Source: Anaerolineae bacterium | GTDB lineage: Bacteria > Chloroflexota > Anaerolineae > Aggregatilineales > Aggregatilineaceae | Direction: 5' to 3' | DNA: 64,000 bases | Assembly: GCA_016926875.1 (NCBI GenBank) | Contig: JAFGNU010000061.1 | Location: 1-64,000 of the forward strand | Shown: one piece after another, positions 54,734 to 63,510 of the stretch | How positions within the stretch are numbered: position 1 is the first letter of the stretch | Layout of the letters: each line of letters begins with the position of its first letter | Notes under the pieces: model-generated | Told to the model about the DNA's origin: nothing | Databases searched by the model: none | Seen by the model: only the letters and a program-made list of their open reading frames with translations | Translations under genes and position numbers: made by a program

Positions 54734-56110
54734 CTAGCCTTTCGGTTTCGGCACGGCGACATTCAGCGCTTCGCTCAGGCTGCGCACCTTGACCACGTCA
54801 ATATCATCCGGCAGCGGTTCTTCCTGGCGGAATGTTCGGGGCAGCAGGACACGCTTAAAACCCAGCTTGGCCGCTTCCTTGACGCGCATTACCGTCTGGC
54901 TGACGGCGCGCAGTTCGCCGCTTAATCCGATCTCGCCAACAAACACCATGTCCGCCGGGACCGGCACATCCCACGCGCTGGATGCGATAGACACGGCAAT
55001 CGCCAGGTCGGCAGCCGGTTCGTCGATCTTCAGGCCGCTGATCACGTTGACAAAAATATCCTTCTCATACAGCCGGATGCCGACGCGCTTGGTCAGCACG
55101 GCGGTGAGCAGCAGCATCCGGTTGAAGTCGATGCCGTTGGCGGTGCGGCGGGGATTGGGATACACCGTCTGGCTGGCGAGCGCCTGCACCTCGACCAGCA
55201 GCGGGCGCGTCCCTTCCAGCGTGACGGCAATCGCGCTGCCCGGTGCATTCACCACCCGTTCCGCGATGAACACCTCCGAGGGATTCGTAATCTCAACCAG
55301 TCCCTGGTCGCGCATCTCAAACACGCCCACTTCGCTGGTCGCGCCAAAGCGGTTTTTCACGCTGCGCAGCAGCCGGTATGCCTGGAAGCGGTCGCCTTCC
55401 AAGTACAGCACGGTATCGACGATGTGTTCGAGCACACGCGGCCCGGCGATGATGCCTTCTTTGGTCACATGCCCAACCAGGAAAACGGCAATGCCGCTGT
55501 TTTTCGCCAGTTCGCGGAGTTGGCTGGCACACTCGCGCACCTGGGTGACGCTGCCAGCCGCCGACGCTTTGCCTTCCAGGTAGGTCGTTTGAATCGAATC
55601 CACAACCAGCAAGCGGGGTTTGACAGCTTCCACATGTGCCAGGATCGCACCTAGCTCGGTTTCGGTCACCAGGTAGAGGTTCTGCGAATCCAGCCCCAGC
55701 CGCCCGGCACGCATTTTGATCTGGCGCTCGCTTTCCTCCCCGCTGACATACAGCACCGGCCCGGCGACCTGCTCCATCAATACGGCGACTTGCAGCAGCA
55801 GCGTGCTTTTGCCGATGCCCGGATCGCCGCCAACCAGCACCACGCTGCCCGGCACCAATCCACCACCCAGCACGCGCGACAGTTCCATGACCGGCACGGG
55901 ATAGCGTTCCCCGGCATCTGCCGATACATCACTGAGCCGCTGCGGTTTCGTCCGGGGCACGGCAGCCGCGCGCGCCGCGTTTTTTAGCTCCGGTTCTTCA
56001 AGCATCTCGATCATTGTGTTAAATTCACCGCAGGCGGGACACTTGCCCATATAGCGCGGTGAGCGCCGCCCGCAGCTCTGACATTCGTAATAAACGCGTG
56101 TTTTCGCCAT
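54734..56110 (-). CDS. radA: DNA repair protein RadA (Sms)
   Basis: RecA-like branch-migration ATPase. The 458-residue protein has an N-terminal zinc finger (YECQSCGRRSPRYMGKCPAC), Walker A GGDPGIGKSTLLLQ, the RadA-specific VKNRFGATSEVG, and a C-terminal Lon-like domain (VNVISGLKIDEPAADLAIA, GEIGLSGELRAV). The ATG at 56110 begins exactly at the zinc finger; the upstream residues in the longer frame are unlike the family. Confidence 0.96.
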   Translation of the reverse strand: MAKTRVYYECQSCGRRSPRYMGKCPACGEFNTMIEMLEEPELKNAARAAAVPRTKPQRLSDVSADAGERYPVPVMELSRVLGGGLVPGSVVLVGGDPGIGKSTLLLQVAVLMEQVAGPVLYVSGEESERQIKMRAGRLGLDSQNLYLVTETELGAILAHVEAVKPRLLVVDSIQTTYLEGKASAAGSVTQVRECASQLRELAKNSGIAVFLVGHVTKEGIIAGPRVLEHIVDTVLYLEGDRFQAYRLLRSVKNRFGATSEVGVFEMRDQGLVEITNPSEVFIAERVVNAPGSAIAVTLEGTRPLLVEVQALASQTVYPNPRRTANGIDFNRMLLLTAVLTKRVGIRLYEKDIFVNVISGLKIDEPAADLAIAVSIASSAWDVPVPADMVFVGEIGLSGELRAVSQTVMRVKEAAKLGFKRVLLPRTFRQEEPLPDDIDVVKVRSLSEALNVAVPKPKG

Positions 56111-56190
56111 AAAACTAGCGTGCTCCCTGGATGTGTTCCTCACTATACATAGTCTAACGCGAACAGGTGTTCGATGCAAAAGGCCATTAC

Positions 56191-56223
56191 AAAACGGGCG
56201 TCTCCAGGTTGTGAAGACGCCCG
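56191..56223 (-). terminator. Terminator of the VanW-family gene
   Basis: On the minus strand CGGGCGTCT (56223-56215) and AGACGCCCG (56203-56195) form nine pairs, followed by TTTTGT; 22 bases after the stop. Confidence 0.85.
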
Positions 56224-56245
56224 CATTGTTGATACTCTGAATCTG

Positions 56246-58591
56246 TTACCTGTTGATGCGCGCGTCGCCGGACGCGACTTCAAACTGAGCTGCCCAGGGC
56301 ATGTAATGGCTGACAAATTCCTCGTGGTCGATGATGATCTGCTCGTCCTGGTACACCGTGCGGTATACGTACACGTCCGACCCGCCCATGGCATAGTCCA
56401 CCTGCTTGACCTGTCCCGGTGACAGGGCCGCGTTCGCGCGGTAAATCGGGGGCGGGGCGGGCTGCTGGTTTTTGATGACCGGTCCTTCCTTGACCACGCG
56501 CCGGTTCATACTGGTGCTGTAGAACTTCCAGGTGATCGTGCTGTTGTTCGGATTCACATATGTTTCGATCAGCAGGTGATAGGGCGTGTCGTTCGTAAAA
56601 CGAAAATCTACAATCGGCTCGTAGACGGTTGCATCCATACCGGGGCCTTCACCGTGTTCATAATAGCTCACCCGGTACGCGTGTTCGAGGCGCTCGTTGA
56701 TCGGGTAGCCGCCGTAAAACGCGGTTTGAAAGGCCGTCGTCGCCACCTGGCACACGCCGCCGCCCACACCCGTGATCGTCTGGTTGCCGACGATGATCAG
56801 CCCTTCCTCATAACCGGTTTCCGGACTGACATCGCCCAGCCACTCGTTAAACGAGAACTCCGCGCCGGGCGCGATAACAATGCCATGAAAATTGGCCGCC
56901 GCCACCTGGATATTACTTCGGCGGGCTGCCGTTGAGCCGTAGTAGTACGTCGTCTTGCTGACAACCAGCTCGGTGATGCCCAGTTGGGCAGCGGTTGTAT
57001 CCTCGGTGAAGGCAGGAGGTATTTCTTGAAACACCAGTTCCACGCGTCGATCAGCCGGGTCCGGGGCAAAAACGGCATCCTCAAACTGCGCCAACGTGCT
57101 TTCCACGTCCAGCGTGCGGCCATAGGTGCTCTCTTCGATTACTTCGAGCTGGCGCGTCTCGTCGTCGAAGATGAACCGCGCATTGACCGGCTGAATTGTG
57201 AGGTCCGGGGCCAGTTCACTCAGAAAGGCGCGCGCCTGGTCCTGGCTGATGCTGACTTCGTACCCGGCGGTGCCGTCATCATGGCTGACCGGCTCGATCA
57301 CCAGCATTTGTTCCAGCGAATCCGTCTGCGTGACCCAGGGACCCTGGTTTATGCCATCGTCAGACGAGATGACAAACTTGACTGGGGCGGACAGCATCAG
57401 GTTGATCTGTTCGGCGGCGCTGTCGGTTTCCCACACCAGCGGCGGCGTTTCGTTGACGGCCAGCGTGATATCGCTGTGCGTGCTGAGCGAGAGCACCTCG
57501 CGGCGCAGCACACCAAGTGTAGCTGCAACATCCACACTGCGCCCGATCTGGCTGGAGGTAGCAATCGCCTTGCCATCGCGGATAGTCAACGTAGAATCTA
57601 ATACAGGCCGGTTGATAGCGCTGGTGGCAATTTCGGCCAGCAGCCGCTCAGCCTGGGACTGGTTATAGGTAATCACCGGGGACACCGGGTAGCCGTTCAT
57701 CCAGATATCAAGTTGCTTGAGCAGATTTTCCAGCATACCGCCGCTGCGCCCGGCATTGTAAGCCGCGTTGATGGTCGCTTCAACATCCAACGCGACGCCC
57801 AGTTCGGCAGCCGTATAGTTCCAAATCCGATCCCCGTAGCGGAACGTAAAGGTTGCCTGATCGGCATACTCAAACCGCTGTGACAGCGCCGTGATGGCTT
57901 CCTGGCGCGTCATCCCGGCCAGGTCGATGTCAAATATAGTGGACACGCCGGGAAAGATTTCGTCCTGGTGCAAAAACTGGTACCCGGCAGCCAGCATAAC
58001 CAGCACCAGGAACAACAGCACCAGCCCGGCGACCATCAGCAGTGCCAGGCGCGTGCCCCAGGGGTTTGAACGCCGTCCGGCACGCCGCCTACGCGAGTAC
58101 GTTGCCGATTCTGCTCCTGGCCTTGACGCCCTGGCGTTTAGGACTTGTTGGGCAACTTGGCTAGCAATACGATGACGGAGGTTAGCAGCTTCATCGTTAG
58201 CTGCTGATCCTGCTCTTGGCCTGGAAGCCTCAGAGCCAAGATACGGTATTGCCACCGACACATTAACAGGCCCATTTCCCGGTGGCGTCCAGTGTCTATC
58301 ATGCCACCATTTCTTTGCATACTCACGAACCTGATCGCGATTCACGTCGGGGTAACGAGCTATACACTTTTCACATACTATCCAGGGACTACCTTGCCCA
58401 CAATGTTGACGCAGCGCCATTGACAGGAATAAGTCGTTTGGATCCATGCGTTCTACTCTGCCCCTGGACTTCTTAGCAACAGATTGCCAGAAAGCGTGGC
58501 TTGTTACAACCTGATGCGTGGTGAGCAGGTAGCCGCTCCCTGCCTCCATTGGAGCAGAACAATTATCGCAGCGAATGTGACTGGAAAACAT
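56246..58591 (-). CDS. VanW-family protein with N-terminal zinc-binding domain
   Basis: A 781-residue envelope protein. Residues 1-115 form a soluble domain with paired cysteines (IRCDNCSAPM and IVCEKCIARYP), which I do not recognise by name, then a basic linker and one membrane segment (about 185-210). Outside it has repeated peptidoglycan-binding-4-like domains (IFDIDLAGMTRQEAITAL; repeated rigid-strand units) and the VanW domain (NIQVAAANFHGIVIAPGAEF, ITGVGGGVCQVATTAF, ERLEHAYRVSYYEHGEG) followed by a G5-like end. Role in the cell wall is likely, detail unknown. The ATG at 58591 has GGTAGGA upstream. Confidence 0.88.
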   Translation of the reverse strand: MFSSHIRCDNCSAPMEAGSGYLLTTHQVVTSHAFWQSVAKKSRGRVERMDPNDLFLSMALRQHCGQGSPWIVCEKCIARYPDVNRDQVREYAKKWWHDRHWTPPGNGPVNVSVAIPYLGSEASRPRAGSAANDEAANLRHRIASQVAQQVLNARASRPGAESATYSRRRRAGRRSNPWGTRLALLMVAGLVLLFLVLVMLAAGYQFLHQDEIFPGVSTIFDIDLAGMTRQEAITALSQRFEYADQATFTFRYGDRIWNYTAAELGVALDVEATINAAYNAGRSGGMLENLLKQLDIWMNGYPVSPVITYNQSQAERLLAEIATSAINRPVLDSTLTIRDGKAIATSSQIGRSVDVAATLGVLRREVLSLSTHSDITLAVNETPPLVWETDSAAEQINLMLSAPVKFVISSDDGINQGPWVTQTDSLEQMLVIEPVSHDDGTAGYEVSISQDQARAFLSELAPDLTIQPVNARFIFDDETRQLEVIEESTYGRTLDVESTLAQFEDAVFAPDPADRRVELVFQEIPPAFTEDTTAAQLGITELVVSKTTYYYGSTAARRSNIQVAAANFHGIVIAPGAEFSFNEWLGDVSPETGYEEGLIIVGNQTITGVGGGVCQVATTAFQTAFYGGYPINERLEHAYRVSYYEHGEGPGMDATVYEPIVDFRFTNDTPYHLLIETYVNPNNSTITWKFYSTSMNRRVVKEGPVIKNQQPAPPPIYRANAALSPGQVKQVDYAMGGSDVYVYRTVYQDEQIIIDHEEFVSHYMPWAAQFEVASGDARINR

Positions 58592-58973
58592 AAATTTCCT
58601 ACCTTGATGGCTAGATAGCGTTGGTGAAAGTGAGAGCGAGCAAGGGCGCAAACACTTTCGACATCACACCCAAATGCATTGCCAGCCGAAATAGAATTCA
58701 CATTGGGTCGCACAATAGCCCATGACTTTCAATACATCATCAATAATCACATAACCGTTACAATATAGGTGTGGTAACTTCCATTTTACCGAGATCGGCG
58801 TGAACGCCTTCAACTAGCAATCAAGGTTATCGATCACTCACTTATCTGCTCGCGGCACACAGCATTGACTTATTGGATTGCCCCATGACGACCTGGTTAT
58901 TTTGCTATCGTAGCATGTTTGAGGCAGGGTCACAACACAACGCGGACAGGCTGGATTGGGAGGAAATAGACGC
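58592..58973. other. Divergent intergenic region, AT-rich
   Basis: About 380 bases between the VanW-family gene (minus) and the next gene (plus). No gene is supported and no promoter pair could be fixed, though the sequence is rich in A and T and must contain both start regions. Confidence 0.4.
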
Positions 58974-59351
58974 ATGGGCTACGAACACGAACTTGAACCA
59001 ACCGGATCATCCGGCACAGACACTGCTCGACACCGCACCACGATCCGTGATGCGCGCCGCACGGTGATGCAGCACGCCTACGCTGCCAAAGAAACCGCCG
59101 CCGACCAGTTGATCGCTGCCGCCGAACGCGTCCGGGCCGAAGCAATGCACACCGGCGATCAGGAAATGATCCAACAGGCGCAAACGCTGTCCCGCAGCCT
59201 GGAACGCGGCGCGATATACCTGCACGGCCACACCTTTGACCAGATGACCGGTGATGCCACGCAGATCGTACAATCGAAACCCTGGCAGGCGGTTATGATC
59301 GCGTTCCTGGTGGGCGCTATTTTTGGCCGGAGTTTCAGGCGCAATCGCTAA
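58974..59351 (+). CDS. ElaB/DUF883-like small membrane-anchored protein
   Basis: A 125-residue protein: a long charged helix rich in Ala, Glu, Arg (HAYAAKETAADQLIAAAERV and onward) and a C-terminal membrane segment (PWQAVMIAFLVGAIFGRSFR). This layout matches the ElaB/YqjD (DUF883) group, which anchors ribosomes in E. coli; identity is low enough that only the architecture is claimed. GGGAGGAAA precedes the ATG. Confidence 0.6.
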   Translation: MGYEHELEPTGSSGTDTARHRTTIRDARRTVMQHAYAAKETAADQLIAAAERVRAEAMHTGDQEMIQQAQTLSRSLERGAIYLHGHTFDQMTGDATQIVQSKPWQAVMIAFLVGAIFGRSFRRNR

Positions 59352-59413
59352 ACGGCGATCCGCCCATTTGCGTTATAATCGGCGCTGGTTTATCTACGCA
59401 ACCAGATCGGGAT

Positions 59414-60214
59414 ATGTCAATGGTTAAACTTGTCTTGCTGTTCAAACACCCGGCTAGCCCCGGTGATTTTGAAGCCCGCTATGCCCAAAACCGGGCGTTG
59501 ATGGGGAAAATGCCCGGCGTGATGGGGATTCAGGAAAGCACGGTGATCGGCGGCCCACAGGGAGCTGTGCCGTATACCCGTATCATTGAGATCGGCTTTG
59601 CGGACTTCGACGCGCTGGATGCAGCGCTGACTTCACCAGAAGGCACCGCCGCGGGGCAGGACTTGATGGATTTCGCCGGGCAGGGCGTTGAACTGTTATT
59701 TGCTGAAACAGCCGGTAACAACCCGCCACAGCCGCTCTCACCAGCCGATTTGCAAGCCTACCTGGACGCGCATAACATTCCAGCGGAGATCGTCTATCCC
59801 GGCGCGCCTACACCAACCGTCCCCGCAGCGGCGGAAGCGCTAGGCGTGGAGGTCGATCAGATCGTCAAGTCAGTTGTATTCCTGGTAAACAGCGATCCAT
59901 ACCTGGTGTACGGCTGCGGCACGCGCCGCGTTGATTCGCGCAAGCTGGCCGACAGGCTCGACGTGGGGCGGAAGCGGGTGCGGCTGGCAAACGAGGAGCA
60001 GGTGCTCGACATCACGGGCTATGCCATCGGTACGGTGCCACCCATTGGCCTAAAAACCAGTATGCCGGTGTTCATGGACCCTACCGTCCAGGCATACGAC
60101 ACCGTTTATGCGGGTGGGGGCGGGATCGACGCGCTGTTAAAGATACGCAGCGCGGATTTGCAGGCGATCAGCGGGGCCGAAGTGATCCCCATGTTGGAGA
60201 CTGTGGATACATAA
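59414..60214 (+). CDS. EthD-like domain fused to YbaK/aminoacyl-tRNA editing domain
   Basis: A 266-residue two-domain protein. Residues 1-100 are an EthD-type dimeric alpha/beta barrel (KLVLLFKHPASPGDFEARYA, MPGVMGIQES). Residues 110-260 are a YbaK/ProX-like editing domain (VPAAAEALGVEVDQIVKSVV, DSRKLADRLDVGRKRVRLAN, TGYAIGTVPPIGL, VYAGGGGIDALLKI). YbaK domains hydrolyse mischarged aminoacyl-tRNA such as Cys-tRNA-Pro. The pairing is unusual. ATG 59414 is used, with ATG 59420 an alternative; no strong ribosome site. Confidence 0.85.
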   Translation: MSMVKLVLLFKHPASPGDFEARYAQNRALMGKMPGVMGIQESTVIGGPQGAVPYTRIIEIGFADFDALDAALTSPEGTAAGQDLMDFAGQGVELLFAETAGNNPPQPLSPADLQAYLDAHNIPAEIVYPGAPTPTVPAAAEALGVEVDQIVKSVVFLVNSDPYLVYGCGTRRVDSRKLADRLDVGRKRVRLANEEQVLDITGYAIGTVPPIGLKTSMPVFMDPTVQAYDTVYAGGGGIDALLKIRSADLQAISGAEVIPMLETVDT

Positions 60215-60257
60215 GCAGCGCTGGGATTGTGCCATCTTTGTGCATTTACACCAAAAC

Positions 60258-60287
60258 TTGCTGTTGCTGTGACAGATAGTGTATGAT
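60258..60287 (+). promoter_or_regulatory. Putative promoter of the arg operon
   Basis: TTGCTG (60258-60263), an 18-base spacer and TATGAT (60282-60287). Transcription would start near 60294, some 40 bases before the leader peptide. Confidence 0.5.
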
Positions 60288-60335
60288 ACCTTGGACAGCG
60301 GGTTTTTTGAGTATGCGATTGAATGATATAACCTG

Positions 60336-60407
60336 ATGCCAGTTCTTACGCTTGTTGCTCGTCGTCCGCGTCGTCGCCCGGTCCTTCCAATGGAGGGTCC
60401 GGCTTAG
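60336..60407 (+). CDS. Arginine leader peptide
   Basis: A 23-codon frame, MPVLTLVARRPRRRPVLPME followed by GPA and stop. Codons 9, 10, 12, 13 and 14 are arginine (CGT, CGT, CGT, CGT, CGC). The 3' end of the frame contains GGGTCCGG (60395-60402), exactly complementary to CCGGACCC (60457-60464) in the terminator that follows. CCTTCC (60383-60388) and GGAGGG (60392-60397) can form a competing hairpin. A ribosome stalled on the arginine codons would cover the first segment and free the second to form the antiterminator. No strong ribosome site. Role inferred from the arrangement before argC. Confidence 0.78.
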   Translation: MPVLTLVARRPRRRPVLPMEGPA

Positions 60408-60450
60408 TGGTGTTGGCGATGTAGTCGAACGAGTTTGTCAGGCAACACGA

Positions 60451-60480
60451 CCGCCCCCGGACCCAGGGCGGTTTTTATTT
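60451..60480 (+). terminator. Arginine-operon attenuator terminator
   Basis: CCGCCC (60451-60456) and GGGCGG (60466-60471) form the stem, followed by TTTTTATTT (60472-60480). The loop and upper arm (60457-60464) are the partner of the leader-peptide segment. It lies 38 bases upstream of argC. Confidence 0.85.
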
Positions 60481-60518
60481 TGTTGTTTGGAACCCACCCA
60501 AAAGGAGCAGCGGCAGCC

Positions 60519-61532
60519 ATGCCAATCAAAGCGGGTATATACGGCGCAACAGGCTATACCGGGCTGGAATTGGTCCGGCTGCTGGAACAGCATCCAAATG
60601 CGTGTATCCATTTTCTGACCTCGGAGCGATCCGCCGGGCAAAGCCTGCGCCAGAGCTACCCGCTGGCTCCGGACATACCGCTGATCCAGGCCGACGACGC
60701 GCCGCTCGATCAGGCGGACTGTGTGTTTTTGTGCCTGCCGCATACGCGCTCGGCACCGCTGGCTGCGCAGGCGCTGGCGCACGGCATGCGCGTGGTGGAC
60801 CTGTCCGCCGACCTGCGCCTGGACGATCCCGCCATCTACGAGCAGTGGTACAGGGTGCCGCATCCCGCCCCGGACCTGTTGCCCAAACCTTACGGCCTGC
60901 CCGAACTCGGACGCGAAATGCTGCGCGGGGCGGACTGTATCGCTAACCCTGGCTGCTATGCGACAGCGGCCTTGATGGGCACCGTTCCCCTGGCCCGTCA
61001 TAAGCTGCTGATCCCCGGCGCGCCGCTGATCGTCGATGCCAAGTCGGGCGTATCGGGCGCGGGCCGGACGCCCAAACAGAATACGCTGTTTTGTGAGGTG
61101 CATGGCAACTTTTCGCCCTACAGTATCGGGCGCGCGCACCGGCACCTGGCCGAAATTGAGCAGGTGTTGGCCGCCGAAGGCAGCGCCAGCGGCCCGGTGA
61201 TTTTCTCGCCGCACCTGCTGCCCACCGACCGGGGCATCCTGGCGACGATCTACGCCCAGGTGCGCGATACGGACGCCGCGCGCGCCGTGTTCGAGGAAAT
61301 GTACGGCGAGGAGCCGCTGGTCAACCTGCTGCCGCCCGGTGAACTGGCTGCCCTGGCGCATGTCGTGCGGACGCCGCTCACGGCGATCTCGCTAACGCCC
61401 GCCGCCGATAACCTGCTGATCGTTGTTGTTGCCATCGACAACCTGTTAAAAGGCGCCTCGTCGCAGGCCGTCCAGAACTTTAACCTGATGTGGAATCTGC
61501 CCGAAACCGCCGGGCTGCTGCCCTGGCGGTGA
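60519..61532 (+). CDS. argC: N-acetyl-gamma-glutamyl-phosphate reductase
   Basis: Reduces N-acetylglutamyl phosphate to the semialdehyde with NADPH. The 337-residue protein has IYGATGYTGLELVRLL for nucleotide binding, the catalytic cysteine in CIANPGCYATAALMG, and DAKSGVSGAGRTPKQN, as in ArgC and unlike the paralogous LysY at 17.3 kb. The ATG at 60519 has AGGAG upstream; the longer frame would start before the terminator. First gene of the arg operon, followed by argB after 17 bases. Confidence 0.95.
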   Translation: MPIKAGIYGATGYTGLELVRLLEQHPNACIHFLTSERSAGQSLRQSYPLAPDIPLIQADDAPLDQADCVFLCLPHTRSAPLAAQALAHGMRVVDLSADLRLDDPAIYEQWYRVPHPAPDLLPKPYGLPELGREMLRGADCIANPGCYATAALMGTVPLARHKLLIPGAPLIVDAKSGVSGAGRTPKQNTLFCEVHGNFSPYSIGRAHRHLAEIEQVLAAEGSASGPVIFSPHLLPTDRGILATIYAQVRDTDAARAVFEEMYGEEPLVNLLPPGELAALAHVVRTPLTAISLTPAADNLLIVVVAIDNLLKGASSQAVQNFNLMWNLPETAGLLPWR

Positions 61533-61549
61533 GAGAGAAGGAGCAGGAG

Positions 61550-62296
61550 ATGACATCGCTACCCATCGTGATCAAGGTTGGCGGTAACGACCTGGAAAAG
61601 CCAGGGTTTATCACCGAACTGGCGCACGCTGTCGCGGAACTCAACCGCCAGTGGTCCTGCATCCTGGTGCATGGCGGCGGCCAGGCGATCAATCGCCTGC
61701 AACAGCGGTTAGGGCTGGAACCGGTATATGTCGACGGCCAGCGCGTCACCGACGAAGCATCGCTCGAAGCAGCCGAAATGATGCTGTCGGGTTCTGTCAA
61801 CAAGGAACTGACGATGGCGCTGCTCAACGCGGGCGTGGATGCGCTGGGTATGAGCGGCGTTGACCGGGGCCTGCTCACGGTCGAACCCTGGTCACCGGAT
61901 ATGGGCCGTGTTGGGCGGATCGTGGGGGTGCGCGCGGACGTGCTGCTGTCGCTGTGCGAGCAGGGTGTTGTGCCGGTTGTGTCCCCGATCTCGCTAGGGC
62001 CGGGCGGGCGCTATAACGTTAACGCCGATCACGCGGCGGGGGCTATCGCGTCGGCGCTCAAGGCGGCGCACGCCACGTTTGTAACCAACGTGCCTGGTGT
62101 GAAAGTGAATGCGCAGATCGTCCCGTCCCTGTCAGTGGCCCAAACGGAAGAATTGATCGCCCAGGGCATCATCAACGGCGGCATGATCCCAAAGGTCAAA
62201 GCCGCGCTCAACGCCGTGGCTGGCGGCGTAAACCAGGCCATTATCACCGATCTGCCCGGACTGCGCGCCGGAACGGGCACGGTGTTTGTTGCTTGA
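61550..62296 (+). CDS. argB: Acetylglutamate kinase
   Basis: Phosphorylates N-acetylglutamate. The 248-residue amino-acid kinase has IKVGGNDLEKPG, ILVHGGGQAINRLQQRLGLE, VDGQRVTDEASLEAAEMML and NVNADHAAGAIASALKAAHA, and GGMIPKVKAALNAVAGGVNQ at the end. It is the short form without the N-terminal helix linked to hexamer formation and arginine inhibition, so control may rest mainly on attenuation; that is inference. GGAGCAGGAG precedes the ATG. Confidence 0.94.
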   Translation: MTSLPIVIKVGGNDLEKPGFITELAHAVAELNRQWSCILVHGGGQAINRLQQRLGLEPVYVDGQRVTDEASLEAAEMMLSGSVNKELTMALLNAGVDALGMSGVDRGLLTVEPWSPDMGRVGRIVGVRADVLLSLCEQGVVPVVSPISLGPGGRYNVNADHAAGAIASALKAAHATFVTNVPGVKVNAQIVPSLSVAQTEELIAQGIINGGMIPKVKAALNAVAGGVNQAIITDLPGLRAGTGTVFVA

Positions 62297-62319
62297 TATA
62301 CCACAATTGGGGAGGAATC

Positions 62320-63510
62320 ATGACAGGCAGCATTGCAGAAAAAACGGACCAATACGTCGTACATACTTACGCCCGCGCGCCGTTTGTGCTGGTGTACGGG
62401 GATGGCATGACCGTCACCGATGAGAACGGTAAGCAGTATCTTGATTTTGCGTCCGGCATCGCCGTGAACGCGCTGGGACACAACGACGCCGAGATCGTAG
62501 CGGCGGTTCAGGAACAGGTCGCGCAACTGTCCCACATCTGCAACCTGTATTACACGGCGCCCCAGGCAAATCTGGCCGAAGCGCTGTGCCAGTGTAGCTT
62601 TGCCGACAAAGTCTATTTCTGCAATTCGGGCGGCGAAGCGGTCGAGGCGGCTATCAAATTCGCCCGCAAATATGCACGGTCAACGGTCGGTCCCGGCAAA
62701 ACCGGGATCGTCGCTTTTACCGGGGGGTTTCACGGGCGCACCGCCGGATCGCTGGCGATCACGGCCCGCGAGAAATATCAAGCGCCGTTCCGCCCGCTGA
62801 TGCCGGGAGTGAGCTTCGCGCCGTTCAACGACGTTGCCGCCGCCGAAAAACTGATCGGGCCGGAAACATGCGCCGTGTTCGTGGAGCCAGTGCAGGGCGA
62901 AGGCGGGATTCACATCGCCACACCGGAATTTCTGGCCGCGCTGCGCGATGCATGTGACCGGTTCGGCGCGCTGCTGGTCTTTGACGAGATTCAGTGCGGT
63001 ATGGGCCGGACCGGCAAGCTGTGGGCTTACGAGCACACGGGTGTGACGCCGGACATGATGGCGGTAGCCAAAGCGCTGGGCGGCGGGCTGCCTATTGGCG
63101 CGACGCTGGTCACCGAGCGCGTGGCCGAGGTGATGCAGCCCGGCGATCACGGCAGCACGTTCGCGGGCGGGCCGGTAATCTGCCGCGCGGCAGAAGTGGT
63201 CCTGAAGCGCGTCAGCCAGCCCGAACTGCTGGCACACGTGGTTACCATGGGCGATCTGTTGAAGGAGCGGCTGCAAGAACTGCCATCACCGCATATCCAG
63301 GAGGTGCGCGGGCTGGGGCTGATGGTTGGCATGGAACTGGACATCGAGGCCACGCCGCTGCTGAATGCAGGCTATGAGCACGGCCTGCTGCTGCTCAACG
63401 CCGGGCCGAACGTGCTGCGCCTGCTGCCGCCGCTGGTTGTAGACGAAACTCACATTGACCATCTGATCGCTACGCTGAACGTGATCCTGTCGGAGGTGGA
63501 TGCCGCATGA
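62320..63510 (+). CDS. argD: Acetylornithine aminotransferase
   Basis: PLP enzyme making N-acetylornithine. The 396-residue class III aminotransferase has DFASGIAVNALGHND, VYFCNSGGEAVEAAIKFARK, GFHGRTAGSLAITAR, LVFDEIQCGMGRTGKLWAYE and the PLP-lysine segment MMAVAKALGGGLPIGA. It is a paralogue of LysJ (15.3 kb). The ATG at 62320 has GGGGAGGAA upstream; the frame extension starts with a TTG at the argB stop. Its stop overlaps the next ATG. Confidence 0.94.
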   Translation: MTGSIAEKTDQYVVHTYARAPFVLVYGDGMTVTDENGKQYLDFASGIAVNALGHNDAEIVAAVQEQVAQLSHICNLYYTAPQANLAEALCQCSFADKVYFCNSGGEAVEAAIKFARKYARSTVGPGKTGIVAFTGGFHGRTAGSLAITAREKYQAPFRPLMPGVSFAPFNDVAAAEKLIGPETCAVFVEPVQGEGGIHIATPEFLAALRDACDRFGALLVFDEIQCGMGRTGKLWAYEHTGVTPDMMAVAKALGGGLPIGATLVTERVAEVMQPGDHGSTFAGGPVICRAAEVVLKRVSQPELLAHVVTMGDLLKERLQELPSPHIQEVRGLGLMVGMELDIEATPLLNAGYEHGLLLLNAGPNVLRLLPPLVVDETHIDHLIATLNVILSEVDAA

